A program made the translations under genes and the position numbers. DNA of 22,412 bases, from the NCBI GenBank assembly GCA_036478235.1, contig JAZGDZ010000009.1:1-22412 (forward strand). Direction: 5' to 3'. A model generated the notes under the pieces. The model worked only from the letters and a program-made list of their open reading frames with translations. It was not told the DNA's origin and searched no databases. Origin of the DNA: JACZWZ01 sp036478235. Lineage in GTDB: Bacteria; Actinomycetota; Acidimicrobiia; Spongiisociales; UBA11373. Below are positions 1 through 7,634 of this stretch, piece by piece (within the stretch, counting starts at the first letter, position 1; each line of letters opens with the position of its first letter).

Positions 1-32
1 CATAGCGATGAGCCGTACGGCGAAGAGCCATA

Positions 33-1361
33 TCAGAGTATCGGCAGGTATTCCTCGAGTTCGTAGCGACTCACGTGCCGCTGATAGCGGTCCCATTCGT
101 TTCGCTTGTTGCGGAGGAACCACTCGAATAGGTGCTCACCCAGTGCATCGGCCACGAGTTCCGACTCCTCCATCGAGTCGAGCGCCGACGCCAGGTTTCC
201 CGGGATGCGGCTGATGCCGGCGGCAGCCCGTTGCTCCCCGCTGAAGTCCGAGGCGTTCGAGCGAATCTCGTCCGGAAGCTCGTAGTTGCCCTCGATGCCG
301 GCTAGTCCGGCGGCGAGTATCACCGAGAAGGCGAGGTATGGATTGCACGCCGGGTCGGGAGAGCGGTACTCGATGCGGGTGCTGCTCGGCTTTCCCTTCT
401 TTGGGGTCGGCACCCTCACCAAGGCCGACTGATTGTTCCGGGCCCAGGTGATCCAGACGGGGGCGTCGAACCCACTCACCAAGCGCTTGTAGCTGTTGAC
501 CCACTGGTTGGTGACCGCCGTGATCTCCTTGCCGTGCCGCAGCAGCCCGGCGATGAAGCCCTGGGCGACCTTTGACAGGCCGTACTCGGCGCCCGTCTCG
601 TGGAAGGCGTTCTTGTCGCCCTCGAACAGCGAGAGGTGAAGATGAAGTCCGCTTCCGTCGACGGCTTCGATCGGCTTGGGCATGAAGGTGGCGTGGATGC
701 CGTGCTCCATCGCCACCTCCTTCACCGCGAGACGGGTGGTCATCAGTGAATCGGCCATCGTCAGAGCGTCGGTGTAGCGGAGGTCGAGCTCGTGCTGGCT
801 GGGCGAGACCTCGTGATGCGACGACTCGACCGGAATCCCGAGGTTTTCCAGCGCCATGATCGTGCGTCGCCGGTACTCCTGGGCCACGTCGAGCGGCGTC
901 AGATCGAAGTACCCGCCGCGATCGAGCGTCTGCGGGTCCGGGCCCGAGTCTGCGAAGTAGAAGTACTCGACTTCCGGGCCCACGAAGAATGTGAACCCGA
1001 AGTCGGCCGCTCGTACCAGGTTGCGCTGCAGGACAGAGCGGGGATCGCCCTCGAACGGCTCCCCATCGGGCGTGGTGAGATCACAGAACATCCTGGCGGC
1101 TCCGGTCTCCTCGCCGCGCCACGGGAGGATCTGGAATGTCGTCGGATCCGGGTGGGCCAGCATGTCGGCCTCCTGGACCCGCGAGAAGCCGTCGATCGCC
1201 GAGCCGTCGAATTGCATTCCCTCGTCGAACGCGGTCTCCAATTCCGCCGGAGTTATTGCGAACGACTTGAGGTATCCGAGTACGTCCGTGAACCACAGCC
1301 GGATGAAGCGGATGCCCCGCTCCTCGACCGTTCGCAGCACGTACTCCTCTTGCTTTGCCAT
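33..1361 (-). CDS. glnA2: Type I glutamine synthetase, GlnA2-like
   Basis: A 442-residue type I glutamine synthetase, expected to make glutamine from glutamate, ammonia and ATP in the cytoplasm. The N-terminal beta-grasp region carries RLWFTDVLG and FDGSAIDGF. The catalytic domain has a GSGLHLHLSL ATP/glutamate-loop variant, the NQWVNSYKRL segment, and the C-terminal RIEYRSPDPACNPYLAF block. The ending FLRNKRNEW...YELEEYL matches actinobacterial GlnA2 as I remember it. The Tyr-containing adenylylation loop of GlnA1 is absent, so GlnE control is unlikely. The ATG at 1361 has no clear Shine-Dalgarno; a TAGCAT hexamer lies 9 nt upstream, so the transcript may be leaderless or nearly so. It is divergent from the GlnA1-like gene. 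Some GlnA2/GlnA3 relatives glutamylate polyamines or other amines instead of ammonia, so the substrate is not certain. Confidence 0.93.
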   Translation of the reverse strand: MAKQEEYVLRTVEERGIRFIRLWFTDVLGYLKSFAITPAELETAFDEGMQFDGSAIDGFSRVQEADMLAHPDPTTFQILPWRGEETGAARMFCDLTTPDGEPFEGDPRSVLQRNLVRAADFGFTFFVGPEVEYFYFADSGPDPQTLDRGGYFDLTPLDVAQEYRRRTIMALENLGIPVESSHHEVSPSQHELDLRYTDALTMADSLMTTRLAVKEVAMEHGIHATFMPKPIEAVDGSGLHLHLSLFEGDKNAFHETGAEYGLSKVAQGFIAGLLRHGKEITAVTNQWVNSYKRLVSGFDAPVWITWARNNQSALVRVPTPKKGKPSSTRIEYRSPDPACNPYLAFSVILAAGLAGIEGNYELPDEIRSNASDFSGEQRAAAGISRIPGNLASALDSMEESELVADALGEHLFEWFLRNKRNEWDRYQRHVSRYELEEYLPIL

Positions 1362-1497
1362 GGCTGACCCATGCTACGGAGACTCGCCTGCGGTGAGAAG
1401 GGCCCCGGGGCATTTGAAACACAGAGTTCACACAGCCGCAATCGACGCGAAATCGCTCTGCGGTACAAAGCTGCGTTCGTTATCCGGGAGGAAACAG
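1362..1497. promoter_or_regulatory. Divergent glnA2/glnA1 promoter region
   Basis: A 136-bp gap between two divergent glutamine synthetase genes must hold both promoters. On the minus strand TAGCAT (1376 to 1371) is a plausible -10 for glnA2. On the plus strand a purine-rich GGGAGGAAACAG (1486-1497) is a strong ribosome binding site that fixes the glnA1 start at 1498. No clear -35 or full GlnR box was found. Confidence 0.5.
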
Positions 1498-2919
1498 ATG
1501 TCGTCGCCCAGTGAGGTCGTGAAGTCGGTAGCCGAGGGCGGCTACGAGTTCATCGATCTCCGTTTCGTGGACCTGCCCGGCCAGGTCCAACACTTCACCA
1601 TCCCGGCTTCGGGGTTGACTCCCGACTCGTTCGACGAGGGCTTCGGCTTCGACGGCTCTTCGATCCGGGGGTTTCAGGAGATCCAGGAGTCGGACATGCT
1701 CCTCGTCCCCGACCCGACCACCGCAGTCGATGACCCTTTCCGCGACCGGCCGACACTCATCCTCTACTGCTGGGTGCGCGACCCGATCACCGGCCAGCCG
1801 TATGAGAAGGATCCTCGATATGTGGCCCAGAAGGCGGAGGCACATCTCTCGGGCACCGGGATAGCCGACACCTCCTACTGGGGACCGGAGGCCGAGTTCT
1901 ACATCTTCGACTCGGCCCGGTTCCACCAGGACCAGAACTCGGCGTTCTACGAGGTCGATTCGATCGAGGGCGCGTGGAACTCGGGCGTTGACGAGCCGGG
2001 AGGCAACCTGGCGCACAAGCCTCGATACAAGGAGGGCTACTTCCCGGTGCCGCCCACCGACCACTACCAGGACCTGCGATCGGAGATGACGGCCCGCCTC
2101 ATCGACGCCGGCATCGACGTGGAGGTGCAGCATCACGAGGTGGGCACCGCCGGTCAGGCGGAGATCGACATCCGGTACGGGCCACTCCTGGAGACGGCCG
2201 ACAAGGTCACGCTCTTCAAGTACATCGTGAAGAACACGGCATGGATGTATGGCAAGACGGTCACCTTCATGCCCAAGCCGATCTTCGAGGACAACGGCTC
2301 CGGGATGCACAGCCACCAGAGCCTGTGGCTCGACGGGGTGCCGTTGTTCTACGACGAGAGTGGCTACGCCGGCCTCAGCGACCTGGCTCGGCACTATGTG
2401 GGCGGGCTGCTGGCGCATGCTCCGGCGGTTCTGGCTTTTGCCGCGCCGACCACCAACTCCTACCGGAGGCTGGTTCCCGGCTTCGAGGCCCCGGTGAACC
2501 TCGTGTACTCACAGCGGAACCGCTCTGCCGCCATCCGGGTACCCGTTTACAGCCGCAAGCCGGAGCTGCGTCGCATCGAGTTCCGGTGTCCCGACCCTGC
2601 GGCCAACCCATACCTGGCTTTTTCGGCGATGCTCATGGCCGGTCTCGACGGGATCGCCAACAAGATCGACCCCGGGGCGCCGGTGGACAAAGACCTGTAC
2701 GACCTCCCGCCGGAGGAGCTGGCCGAGGTGCCTTTGGTGCCGGGGTCGCTCGAGGAGGCGCTCGATGCGCTCGAAGCCGATCACGACTTCCTGCTCGTCG
2801 GAGACGTATTCACCGAGGGTTTGATCGAGGACTGGATCACCTACAAGCGGTCCAGCGAGGTCGACGCAATGCGTCTGCGTCCTCACCCGTGGGAGTTCAT
2901 GCTCTACTACGACATCTAG
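1498..2919 (+). CDS. glnA: Type I glutamine synthetase, GlnA1-like (GSI-beta)
   Basis: A 473-residue glutamine synthetase of the usual length for the adenylylatable dodecameric class. Visible family blocks are FDGSSIRGFQEIQESDM near the N-terminus, WGPEAEFYIFD, QHHEVGTAGQAEID, NGSGMHSHQSL, NSYRRLVPGFEAPVN and RCPDPAANPYLAFSAML. Tyr401 in KDLYDLPPEE aligns with the tyrosine adenylylated by GlnE in E. coli (Tyr397), so post-translational control is expected. The ATG at 1498 follows GGGAGGAAACAG. The reading frame is open further upstream, but that stretch overlaps the divergent gene and lacks family similarity, so the downstream start was taken. This is probably the main ammonia-assimilating enzyme; no glnE or glnB is in view. 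Confidence 0.96.
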   Translation: MSSPSEVVKSVAEGGYEFIDLRFVDLPGQVQHFTIPASGLTPDSFDEGFGFDGSSIRGFQEIQESDMLLVPDPTTAVDDPFRDRPTLILYCWVRDPITGQPYEKDPRYVAQKAEAHLSGTGIADTSYWGPEAEFYIFDSARFHQDQNSAFYEVDSIEGAWNSGVDEPGGNLAHKPRYKEGYFPVPPTDHYQDLRSEMTARLIDAGIDVEVQHHEVGTAGQAEIDIRYGPLLETADKVTLFKYIVKNTAWMYGKTVTFMPKPIFEDNGSGMHSHQSLWLDGVPLFYDESGYAGLSDLARHYVGGLLAHAPAVLAFAAPTTNSYRRLVPGFEAPVNLVYSQRNRSAAIRVPVYSRKPELRRIEFRCPDPAANPYLAFSAMLMAGLDGIANKIDPGAPVDKDLYDLPPEELAEVPLVPGSLEEALDALEADHDFLLVGDVFTEGLIEDWITYKRSSEVDAMRLRPHPWEFMLYYDI

Positions 2920-3074
2920 GCCGTCACGTCGGCGCCTGCGGCGCCTCCGGCAATTGCCTCGCTTCGCTCGGCGGCAATCGTCGATCGGCGAGGGGTCGGT
3001 GCCTGCAGCGCCTCGGGCAATCGCCTCGCTTTGCCCGGCGCCGCTTCAGTCTTGCTGGTGACTGGTGACTGGCC
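2920..3074. repeat. Intergenic repeats: two copies of GGCAATCG/CCTCGCTTCGCTCGG and a TGACTGG tandem
   Basis: Two imperfect copies of one element lie in tandem. Copy 1 (about 2949-2976) contains GGCAATTGCCTCGCTTCGCT; copy 2 (about 3016-3041) contains GGCAATCGCCTCGCTTTGCC. Each is preceded by a GGCGCCTGCGGCGCC or GTGCCTGCAGCGCC-like block. A short TGACTGG/TGGTGAC tandem follows at about 3055-3072. Related copies occur at 4583-4610 and, inverted, at 4651-4710. It looks like a small dispersed palindromic family between convergent gene ends, with no coding potential. Confidence 0.6.
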
Positions 3075-3728
3075 TCAGGCCTCGGTGTCGCCTTCCGCCG
3101 AGGTGTCCTCGGTGGTGGTCCCGTCCTCTGGCGTCACTTCTGAACTTCCTCCGCCGCTGGTGGCGAGGTCACGGATGGCGGTGATGGCGTCCGCCACCTC
3201 TTGAACCTCGACACTGAATTCTGCCGTTGCCGCTCGGCGCAGGGTGCCGTCATCTGGTGCGTCGAGGCCGATGATGACATCCTCGACCTTTGGGGCGAGA
3301 TCGCTGACCTCGATCACCAGGTTGACGTGCCCTTCAGCCAGCTCGGAAGGCACGCCGTCGATCTGGGCGACGTCGTTTTCCCACTGTTGCAGCTGGGCCT
3401 TCAGGTTCTCGAACGCCGTTCGGGTGGGAGCGAGGGTCTCTTCCCGTGAGTCCCATCTGGCGTTGATGGCGGTGATCTCAGCCGCAAACGACTCGAGCTG
3501 GTTTTCGAAGACGTCGAGCGTGACCATGAATGCCGCGACGTTCGGAGGAAGGGTCGTCGACGACGAAGTCGGCGTCGTCGGGAACGGGGGATCCCGTCCT
3601 TCATCCGGTTCACCGCTTGGGCTCACGGCCGGCTCGATTCCGTTGACGAAGGTGTAGGTAAGGATCACCATCGCCACGATGATGAGGGGGAGAATCCATC
3701 TCCCGTGCTTCGGATCGTGACCCAACAC
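3075..3728 (-). CDS. Membrane-anchored helical protein of unknown function
   Basis: A 217-residue protein from a GTG start at 3728. Residues about 10-29 (WILPLIIVAMVILTYTFVNG) form one transmembrane anchor after a short basic N-terminus. A Pro/Ser/Thr linker follows (about 34-62), then a predicted mostly helical region (about 64-190) rich in Glu, Gln, Ala and Leu that may form a coiled coil. The last 20 or so residues are Gly/Ser/Thr/Glu-rich and probably disordered. The domain would face outside the cell if the N-terminus is inside. No family was recognised. It starts 63 bp from, and divergent to, the pteridine-reductase-like gene, so the two may share a control region without sharing a function. 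Confidence 0.75.
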   Translation of the reverse strand: MLGHDPKHGRWILPLIIVAMVILTYTFVNGIEPAVSPSGEPDEGRDPPFPTTPTSSSTTLPPNVAAFMVTLDVFENQLESFAAEITAINARWDSREETLAPTRTAFENLKAQLQQWENDVAQIDGVPSELAEGHVNLVIEVSDLAPKVEDVIIGLDAPDDGTLRRAATAEFSVEVQEVADAITAIRDLATSGGGSSEVTPEDGTTTEDTSAEGDTEA

Positions 3729-3777
3729 GGGCGAAACGGTAGTCGGCGGGCGCGCGATTCCAGGTTCGATCGAGCAC

Positions 3778-3791
3778 TACGCTCGGACCCC
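3778..3791 (+). promoter_or_regulatory. Candidate -10 element, leaderless start of SDR gene
   Basis: TACGCT (3778-3783) fits an actinobacterial TANNNT -10 hexamer and stands 8 nt before the ATG at 3792. No Shine-Dalgarno lies between them, which points to a leaderless or near-leaderless transcript. No clear -35 was found. Confidence 0.4.
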
Positions 3792-4520
3792 ATGGAACTA
3801 CAGGGTGTGGCCGCTCTCGTGACGGGTGGTGCTCATCGGGTGGGGCGAGCGATCGGGCTCGCCCTCGCCGAAGCCGGGTGCGACCTGGTGCTCCACTACA
3901 ACCGGTCCTCCGCCGCCGCAGAAGACACGGCCGAAGAGGCCAGGGCCATGGGACGCGAGGTCCGGCTGGTCGGTGCCGATCTCTCAAATTCCGCTCTCGC
4001 TGCCGATGTCATCGCCGGCGCCGCCGACCTCGCCCCGGTGAGGGTTCTGGTCAACAGCGCTGCGATGTTCCCTGAAGACACCCTCCTGGACGTCAGCCCG
4101 GGAGACTTCGATCGGACCCTCGGGGTGAATCTGCGGGCCCCGGTATTCCTCACCCAGGCCTTTGCCCGTGCGCTCCCGGACGGCGTCGAGGGCGCGGTCG
4201 TCAACGTGACCGACTGGCGAACCGCCCGGCCGTATGCGGAGAACTTCTCGTACACGCTTGCCAAGGGGGCGGTCGATACATTCACGCTGGCTGCCGCCGA
4301 AGCGCTGGCGCCGATGGTGCGGGTCAATGCGGTAGCGCTGGGTGCGATCCTGCCGCCGGCCGGAAAGGACGCGGCCTACCTCAGGGATCTGGCGCGTCAA
4401 ATCCCCGTAGAGCGGGTCGGGGGCACAGAGCCCGTGGCGGCAGCGGTGCTGTTTTTGCTGCGCAATCCTTTCGTGACCGGAGAGATCGTCAGGATCGACG
4501 GGGGTGCGCACCTGAGGTAG
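3792..4520 (+). CDS. SDR-family reductase, pteridine reductase (FolM/PTR1)-like
   Basis: A 242-residue short-chain dehydrogenase/reductase. The Rossmann motif TGGAHRVGRAIG (residues 11-22) binds NAD(P)H, and its Arg16 fits the TGxxxRxG form seen in pteridine reductases. NSAA (88-91) replaces the usual NNAG. The catalytic pair is Tyr154/Lys158 in YTLAK, preceded by Asp141 in NVTDW where most SDRs carry Ser, a feature shared with PTR1/FolM-type enzymes. The C-terminus ends in the classical FVTGEIVRIDGGAHL. Its place just before folB and folKE supports a role in reducing dihydropterin, dihydromonapterin or dihydrofolate. A generic SDR with another substrate cannot be excluded. ATG 3792 was chosen because homology begins there; upstream in-frame codons overlap the divergent gene. 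Confidence 0.8.
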   Translation: MELQGVAALVTGGAHRVGRAIGLALAEAGCDLVLHYNRSSAAAEDTAEEARAMGREVRLVGADLSNSALAADVIAGAADLAPVRVLVNSAAMFPEDTLLDVSPGDFDRTLGVNLRAPVFLTQAFARALPDGVEGAVVNVTDWRTARPYAENFSYTLAKGAVDTFTLAAAEALAPMVRVNAVALGAILPPAGKDAAYLRDLARQIPVERVGGTEPVAAAVLFLLRNPFVTGEIVRIDGGAHLR

Positions 4521-4758
4521 TGGTGCCAGTGCCAGGTCCCAGGTTCCAGCCCTGCAATCGTCGGTGTCTGGCGACCCCGACGAGCAATCGCCTCGCTTCG
4601 CTCGGCGGGCAATCCACCAATGGGGCAGTCCGGCGCAGATCGCCCACAATGCGATTGCCCGGAGCCGGCAACGATCGCGCCGGGCGAACGCAGTGAGCCC
4701 GGATTGCCGGATGAGGGCCCGACCACGTCAGGATCCGGCGACCGGTAACGTCGCCTCC
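4521..4758. repeat. Intergenic palindromic repeats upstream of folB
   Basis: This 238-bp gap holds a third copy of the GGCAATCGCCTCGCTTCGCT element (about 4583-4610) and an inverted, diverged copy at about 4651-4710. The inverted copy is a nested palindrome: CCGGCAA (4665-4671) pairs with TTGCCGG (4704-4710), and inside it CCGGGC (4680-4685) pairs with GCCCGG (4697-4702). Such a structure could form a cruciform in DNA or a stem-loop in RNA. The frame of folB is open through part of it, but there is no sign of coding. Confidence 0.6.
4746..4758 (+). promoter_or_regulatory. Candidate -10 element, leaderless start of folB
   Basis: TAACGT (4746-4751) fits TANNNT and lies 7 nt before the GTG at 4759. 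There is no Shine-Dalgarno in between. A second gap between pterin genes thus shows the same leaderless layout as the SDR gene upstream. Confidence 0.4.
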
Positions 4759-5118
4759 GTGGACCGAATCGTCATCAAGGACCTGATGCTCAGAGGCATC
4801 GTCGGAATAAACCCCGAGGAGCGGACCAATCGACAAGACGTGCTCGTAAACGTCACGATGTGGGCCGATACCTCGCCGGCGGCGGCCAGCGACGACATCG
4901 AGGACGCCGTCAACTACCGCACGGTGACGAAGGCGATCATTGCCCACGTGGAGGGTGGTGAGCCGATGCTGGTGGAGCGTCTGGTTTCCGAGATTGCCGA
5001 CATATGTCTCGACTCGGACCCTCGCGTCGCCGAGGTCGAGGTGTCGGTCGAGAAACCGGGAGCACTGCGGTTCGCTCGATCGGTCGGTGTGTCGATCCGC
5101 CGATCACGGTCGGGCTGA
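4759..5118 (+). CDS. folB: Dihydroneopterin aldolase FolB
   Basis: A 119-residue protein of the size typical of FolB, which converts dihydroneopterin to 6-hydroxymethyl-dihydropterin plus glycolaldehyde. Family features are IVIKDLMLRGIVGINPEER at the start, with the pterin-contacting Glu in the PEER stretch, then the DAVNYRTV and LVERLVSEIAD segments, and VSVEKPGALRFARSVGVSI at the end with the conserved Lys. The GTG at 4759 is taken as start because family similarity begins at once; the frame is open upstream to 4564 but those codons run through repeat DNA. Its stop overlaps the start of folKE by one base (TGATG), so the two are translationally coupled. Confidence 0.93.
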   Translation: MDRIVIKDLMLRGIVGINPEERTNRQDVLVNVTMWADTSPAAASDDIEDAVNYRTVTKAIIAHVEGGEPMLVERLVSEIADICLDSDPRVAEVEVSVEKPGALRFARSVGVSIRRSRSG

Positions 5119-6215
5119 TGAAGCGGGCGATCATCTCGCTCGGGAGCAACATCGAGCCCGAGAAGAACCTACGTCTCGCGGTGAGGCTGCTGGGGAGGTG
5201 CGACGGCTGGCGGCTGCGGGCGGTGAGCCCCACCTACGCCGGCCCCGCGGTGGGGACGAATGGCCGCGACTTTCACAATTCGGCGGTCCTCGTCGAAACC
5301 GAACTCGACCCGGGCGAACTACGGGTGCGGCTGCGCGACATCGAGGTGCGAATGGGCCGGATGCGCACGGACGACAAGTTCGCCCTTCGCCCCATCGACC
5401 TCGATCTCATCCTCTTCGAAGGGGCCTCGCCCGGGACAGATCTGCCCGATCCCGATCTCCCCCGCTTTGCCCACCTGGCCGTTCCGGCATCCGATGTGGC
5501 TCCCGATTGGGAATACGCGGATGGGGGTCCGACCTTGAGAGACTTTGCAGAGTCGGTAGATCGAGAGGGGCTCGAAAAGATGAGCAGCGAAATCGCACGG
5601 ATCGATCACACCCGCCGATATGCGTCCGAGACCAGCATGGAGGCCGACGTCGGCGAGGTGTTCGACCCCGAGATGGAGTCGAACGTGAGGAACATGCTCG
5701 TTCAGGTCGGCGAGGACCCCGACCGCGAGGGTCTGGTTCGAACCCCGCTGCGGGTTGCCAAGGCGATGGACTTCTTGACCAGCGGCTACACCACGTCGCT
5801 GGACGAGGCTGTGAACAACGCGATCTTCGAAACGGACGCCGAGGAGATGGTGATCGTCAAGGACGTCGAGTTCTACTCGTTGTGCGAGCACCACATGCTT
5901 CCGTTCTTCGGCAAGGCTCATATCGCCTACCTGCCCAACAAGAAGATCATCGGGCTCAGCAAGATCGCCCGCATCGTTGACGTCTTCGCCCGCCGGCTCC
6001 AGGTGCAGGAGCGCCTCACCAATCAGGTGGCCGACGCCATCGAGGAGGTCCTGGACCCCCACGGCGTAGCCATCGTCATAGAGGGCAGCCACTTCTGCAT
6101 GATGATGCGGGGCGTCCAAAAGCAGGGCTCGTCGATGGTGACGTCTGCGATGCGAGGCGGATTCAAGTCGAACCACAGCACCCGGTCCGAGTTCATGGAC
6201 CTCATCAAGGACTGA
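5118..6215 (+). CDS. folKE: FolK-FolE fusion: HPPK and GTP cyclohydrolase I
   Basis: One uninterrupted 365-residue frame covers two folate enzymes. Residues about 1-155 are 6-hydroxymethyl-dihydropterin pyrophosphokinase: SLGSNIEPEKNL, the FHNSAVLVET strand, and the RPIDLDLILFE signature with its metal-binding Asp residues. Residues about 180-365 are GTP cyclohydrolase I: NPxREGL-type DREGLVRTPLRVAKAM, the zinc ligands in CEHHMLPFFG and HFCMMMRG, and the C-terminal TSAMRGGFKSN. The domains catalyse the first and a later step of the same pathway. A bifunctional folKE gene of the same order is known in Lactococcus lactis. An internal ATG at 5581, after GAGAGGGG, could also give FolE alone. No folP is visible downstream. 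Confidence 0.92.
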   Translation: MKRAIISLGSNIEPEKNLRLAVRLLGRCDGWRLRAVSPTYAGPAVGTNGRDFHNSAVLVETELDPGELRVRLRDIEVRMGRMRTDDKFALRPIDLDLILFEGASPGTDLPDPDLPRFAHLAVPASDVAPDWEYADGGPTLRDFAESVDREGLEKMSSEIARIDHTRRYASETSMEADVGEVFDPEMESNVRNMLVQVGEDPDREGLVRTPLRVAKAMDFLTSGYTTSLDEAVNNAIFETDAEEMVIVKDVEFYSLCEHHMLPFFGKAHIAYLPNKKIIGLSKIARIVDVFARRLQVQERLTNQVADAIEEVLDPHGVAIVIEGSHFCMMMRGVQKQGSSMVTSAMRGGFKSNHSTRSEFMDLIKD

Positions 6216-6263
6216 GAGCGCGCGCCCGGGTGCCGCGAGGGGGCCATTCGGCCGTGGCGTCGG

Positions 6264-7634
6264 ATGGTGCGGAACCGTGACACTCCTCGAATGAGCACAG
6301 GATCGGCTGGGACTCCGACTGGAAGGAACTGGGGACTGACGGCGCGGCGCCGTTGGGTATCGCTGCTGGGCAGACCCGGCCGGCTGGCGCTCATCGGTCT
6401 CGCACTGGCGCTTGCCCTCATTGTCTTCCTGGGATTCTTCATCCCTTCGATGGTGGAGAAGAATCTTCTCGATTCCCGTACCGAGATGTTCACGCAGATC
6501 GCCAACGATCTGGTCGACGATGGGCTGATCGATGTGGCGACGGCCTCACCCACCGAGATCGCCGAATTCGATTTGCACGTTCGTCACCGGTTGATCGGTG
6601 TGGACGTCTTTCGGGTCGTGCTGTGGGACGAGTCGGGCACGGCCCTCTACTCGGATGCGCGGGAACTAGTCGGCGTGTCCTCGCCGTCGGATCAGATCAC
6701 CCGAGCCTTCGGCGGGGAGCCCGTCGTCGACGTTCCGAGTGCTGCCGAGGGCGAGCTCGAGTCGTTGCCCGGTGTCGAACTCGTCCGCGAGTACTACGTG
6801 CCCGTCACCGATGAGACCGGGAAAGTCCTCGGTGTGCTCGAGATCTACGAGGACGCTACCTCGATCAACTCAACCCTCTCCTCGACCCGACGGGTGGTCT
6901 GGCTCTCGATCCTCTTTGGGCTGGGGGTGCTGCTCGTCTTCCTCCTCGCCCTGAGCCGGGCGAGCCTCGGCGTTCTCGATCGGCGGCGCCGCCAGGCGGA
7001 GCGCCTGGTTGCCGAGATGGGGCGGGCCCAAGAGAGTGAACGCGAGCGGATCATCGGAACGCTCCACGATGAGATCGGTCAACCGCTGTACAGGGTGCTG
7101 TACGGGCTCGAGGGCAGTCGCTCCCGGGTGGACCGCGACGGCCCGGTCGCCAAAGAGCTGGACCAGATTTCTCGTCTGGTTCGCTGGATCGACGGAGCGC
7201 TTCGATCCGAGCTGCTAATGCTGCATCAGGGATCGATCGCCGAGACCGATCTCGACACGCTGCTCCAGCGTCTCGTTGAAGACGTTCGCGCCGAGTCCCC
7301 GCTGGAAATCAGCCTCACGATCAACGGTCACGACCCGCTCGGAGAAGGGCCGCGAGCAGCCCTATTCAGGGCGACCCGAGAGGCCGTGACAAATGCCCGG
7401 AAGCACTCCGGCGCCTCCAAGGTGGACATCACCGTGACCGAGGGCAGTCACCGGGTGATCGTCGACGTGGAGGACGATGGGAGAGGCTTTGACGGCGACG
7501 CCGGTCTCGGATTGAGCAGCACGCGCGACAGGTTGGAGGCGATCGGTGGCGGGCTCAAGCTTCTCGCCGCCACCGATGGCGGCACCCTGTTTCGCGCCTG
7601 GGTCCCGCTTCCGCCTGAAGGTGAGTCAACGTGA
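6264..7634 (+). CDS. Membrane sensor histidine kinase, NarX/DesK-like (HPK7)
   Basis: A 456-residue sensor kinase. TM1 is residues about 41-60 and TM2 about 211-230, flanking an extracytoplasmic sensor region of about 150 residues of no recognised fold. After a basic linker comes the dimerisation/phosphoacceptor box ERERIIGTLHDEIGQPL with His268, the HPK7 form. The ATPase domain shows the N-box REAVTNARKHSG (Asn377), DDGRGFD and GLGLSSTRDR. The stop overlaps the response regulator start (GTGA), so the two form one unit. A second start at 6291, preceded by GACACT six bases upstream, is plausible and would shorten the protein by nine residues. The signal sensed is unknown; the adjacent respiratory operon is a natural target. 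Confidence 0.9.
   Translation: MVRNRDTPRMSTGSAGTPTGRNWGLTARRRWVSLLGRPGRLALIGLALALALIVFLGFFIPSMVEKNLLDSRTEMFTQIANDLVDDGLIDVATASPTEIAEFDLHVRHRLIGVDVFRVVLWDESGTALYSDARELVGVSSPSDQITRAFGGEPVVDVPSAAEGELESLPGVELVREYYVPVTDETGKVLGVLEIYEDATSINSTLSSTRRVVWLSILFGLGVLLVFLLALSRASLGVLDRRRRQAERLVAEMGRAQESERERIIGTLHDEIGQPLYRVLYGLEGSRSRVDRDGPVAKELDQISRLVRWIDGALRSELLMLHQGSIAETDLDTLLQRLVEDVRAESPLEISLTINGHDPLGEGPRAALFRATREAVTNARKHSGASKVDITVTEGSHRVIVDVEDDGRGFDGDAGLGLSSTRDRLEAIGGGLKLLAATDGGTLFRAWVPLPPEGEST

Noticed and set aside
1405..1435. Possible GlnR box near GAAAC at 1416 upstream of glnA1
   Set aside because: The partner GTnAC half-site at the required 6-nt spacing is absent on either strand.
991..1497. N-terminal extension of the glnA1 frame back to 991
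   Set aside because: The extension runs antisense through glnA2 and has no glutamine synthetase similarity; a strong ribosome site precedes the ATG at 1498.
1480..2418. 312-codon open frame on the minus strand
   Set aside because: It is a shadow of glnA1 in high-GC DNA, rich in Arg, Val and Leu with no recognisable domain.
4940..5980. 346-codon open frame on the plus strand
   Set aside because: It overlaps folB and folKE in another frame and is extremely Arg/Gly-rich, as frame shadows in high-GC DNA are.
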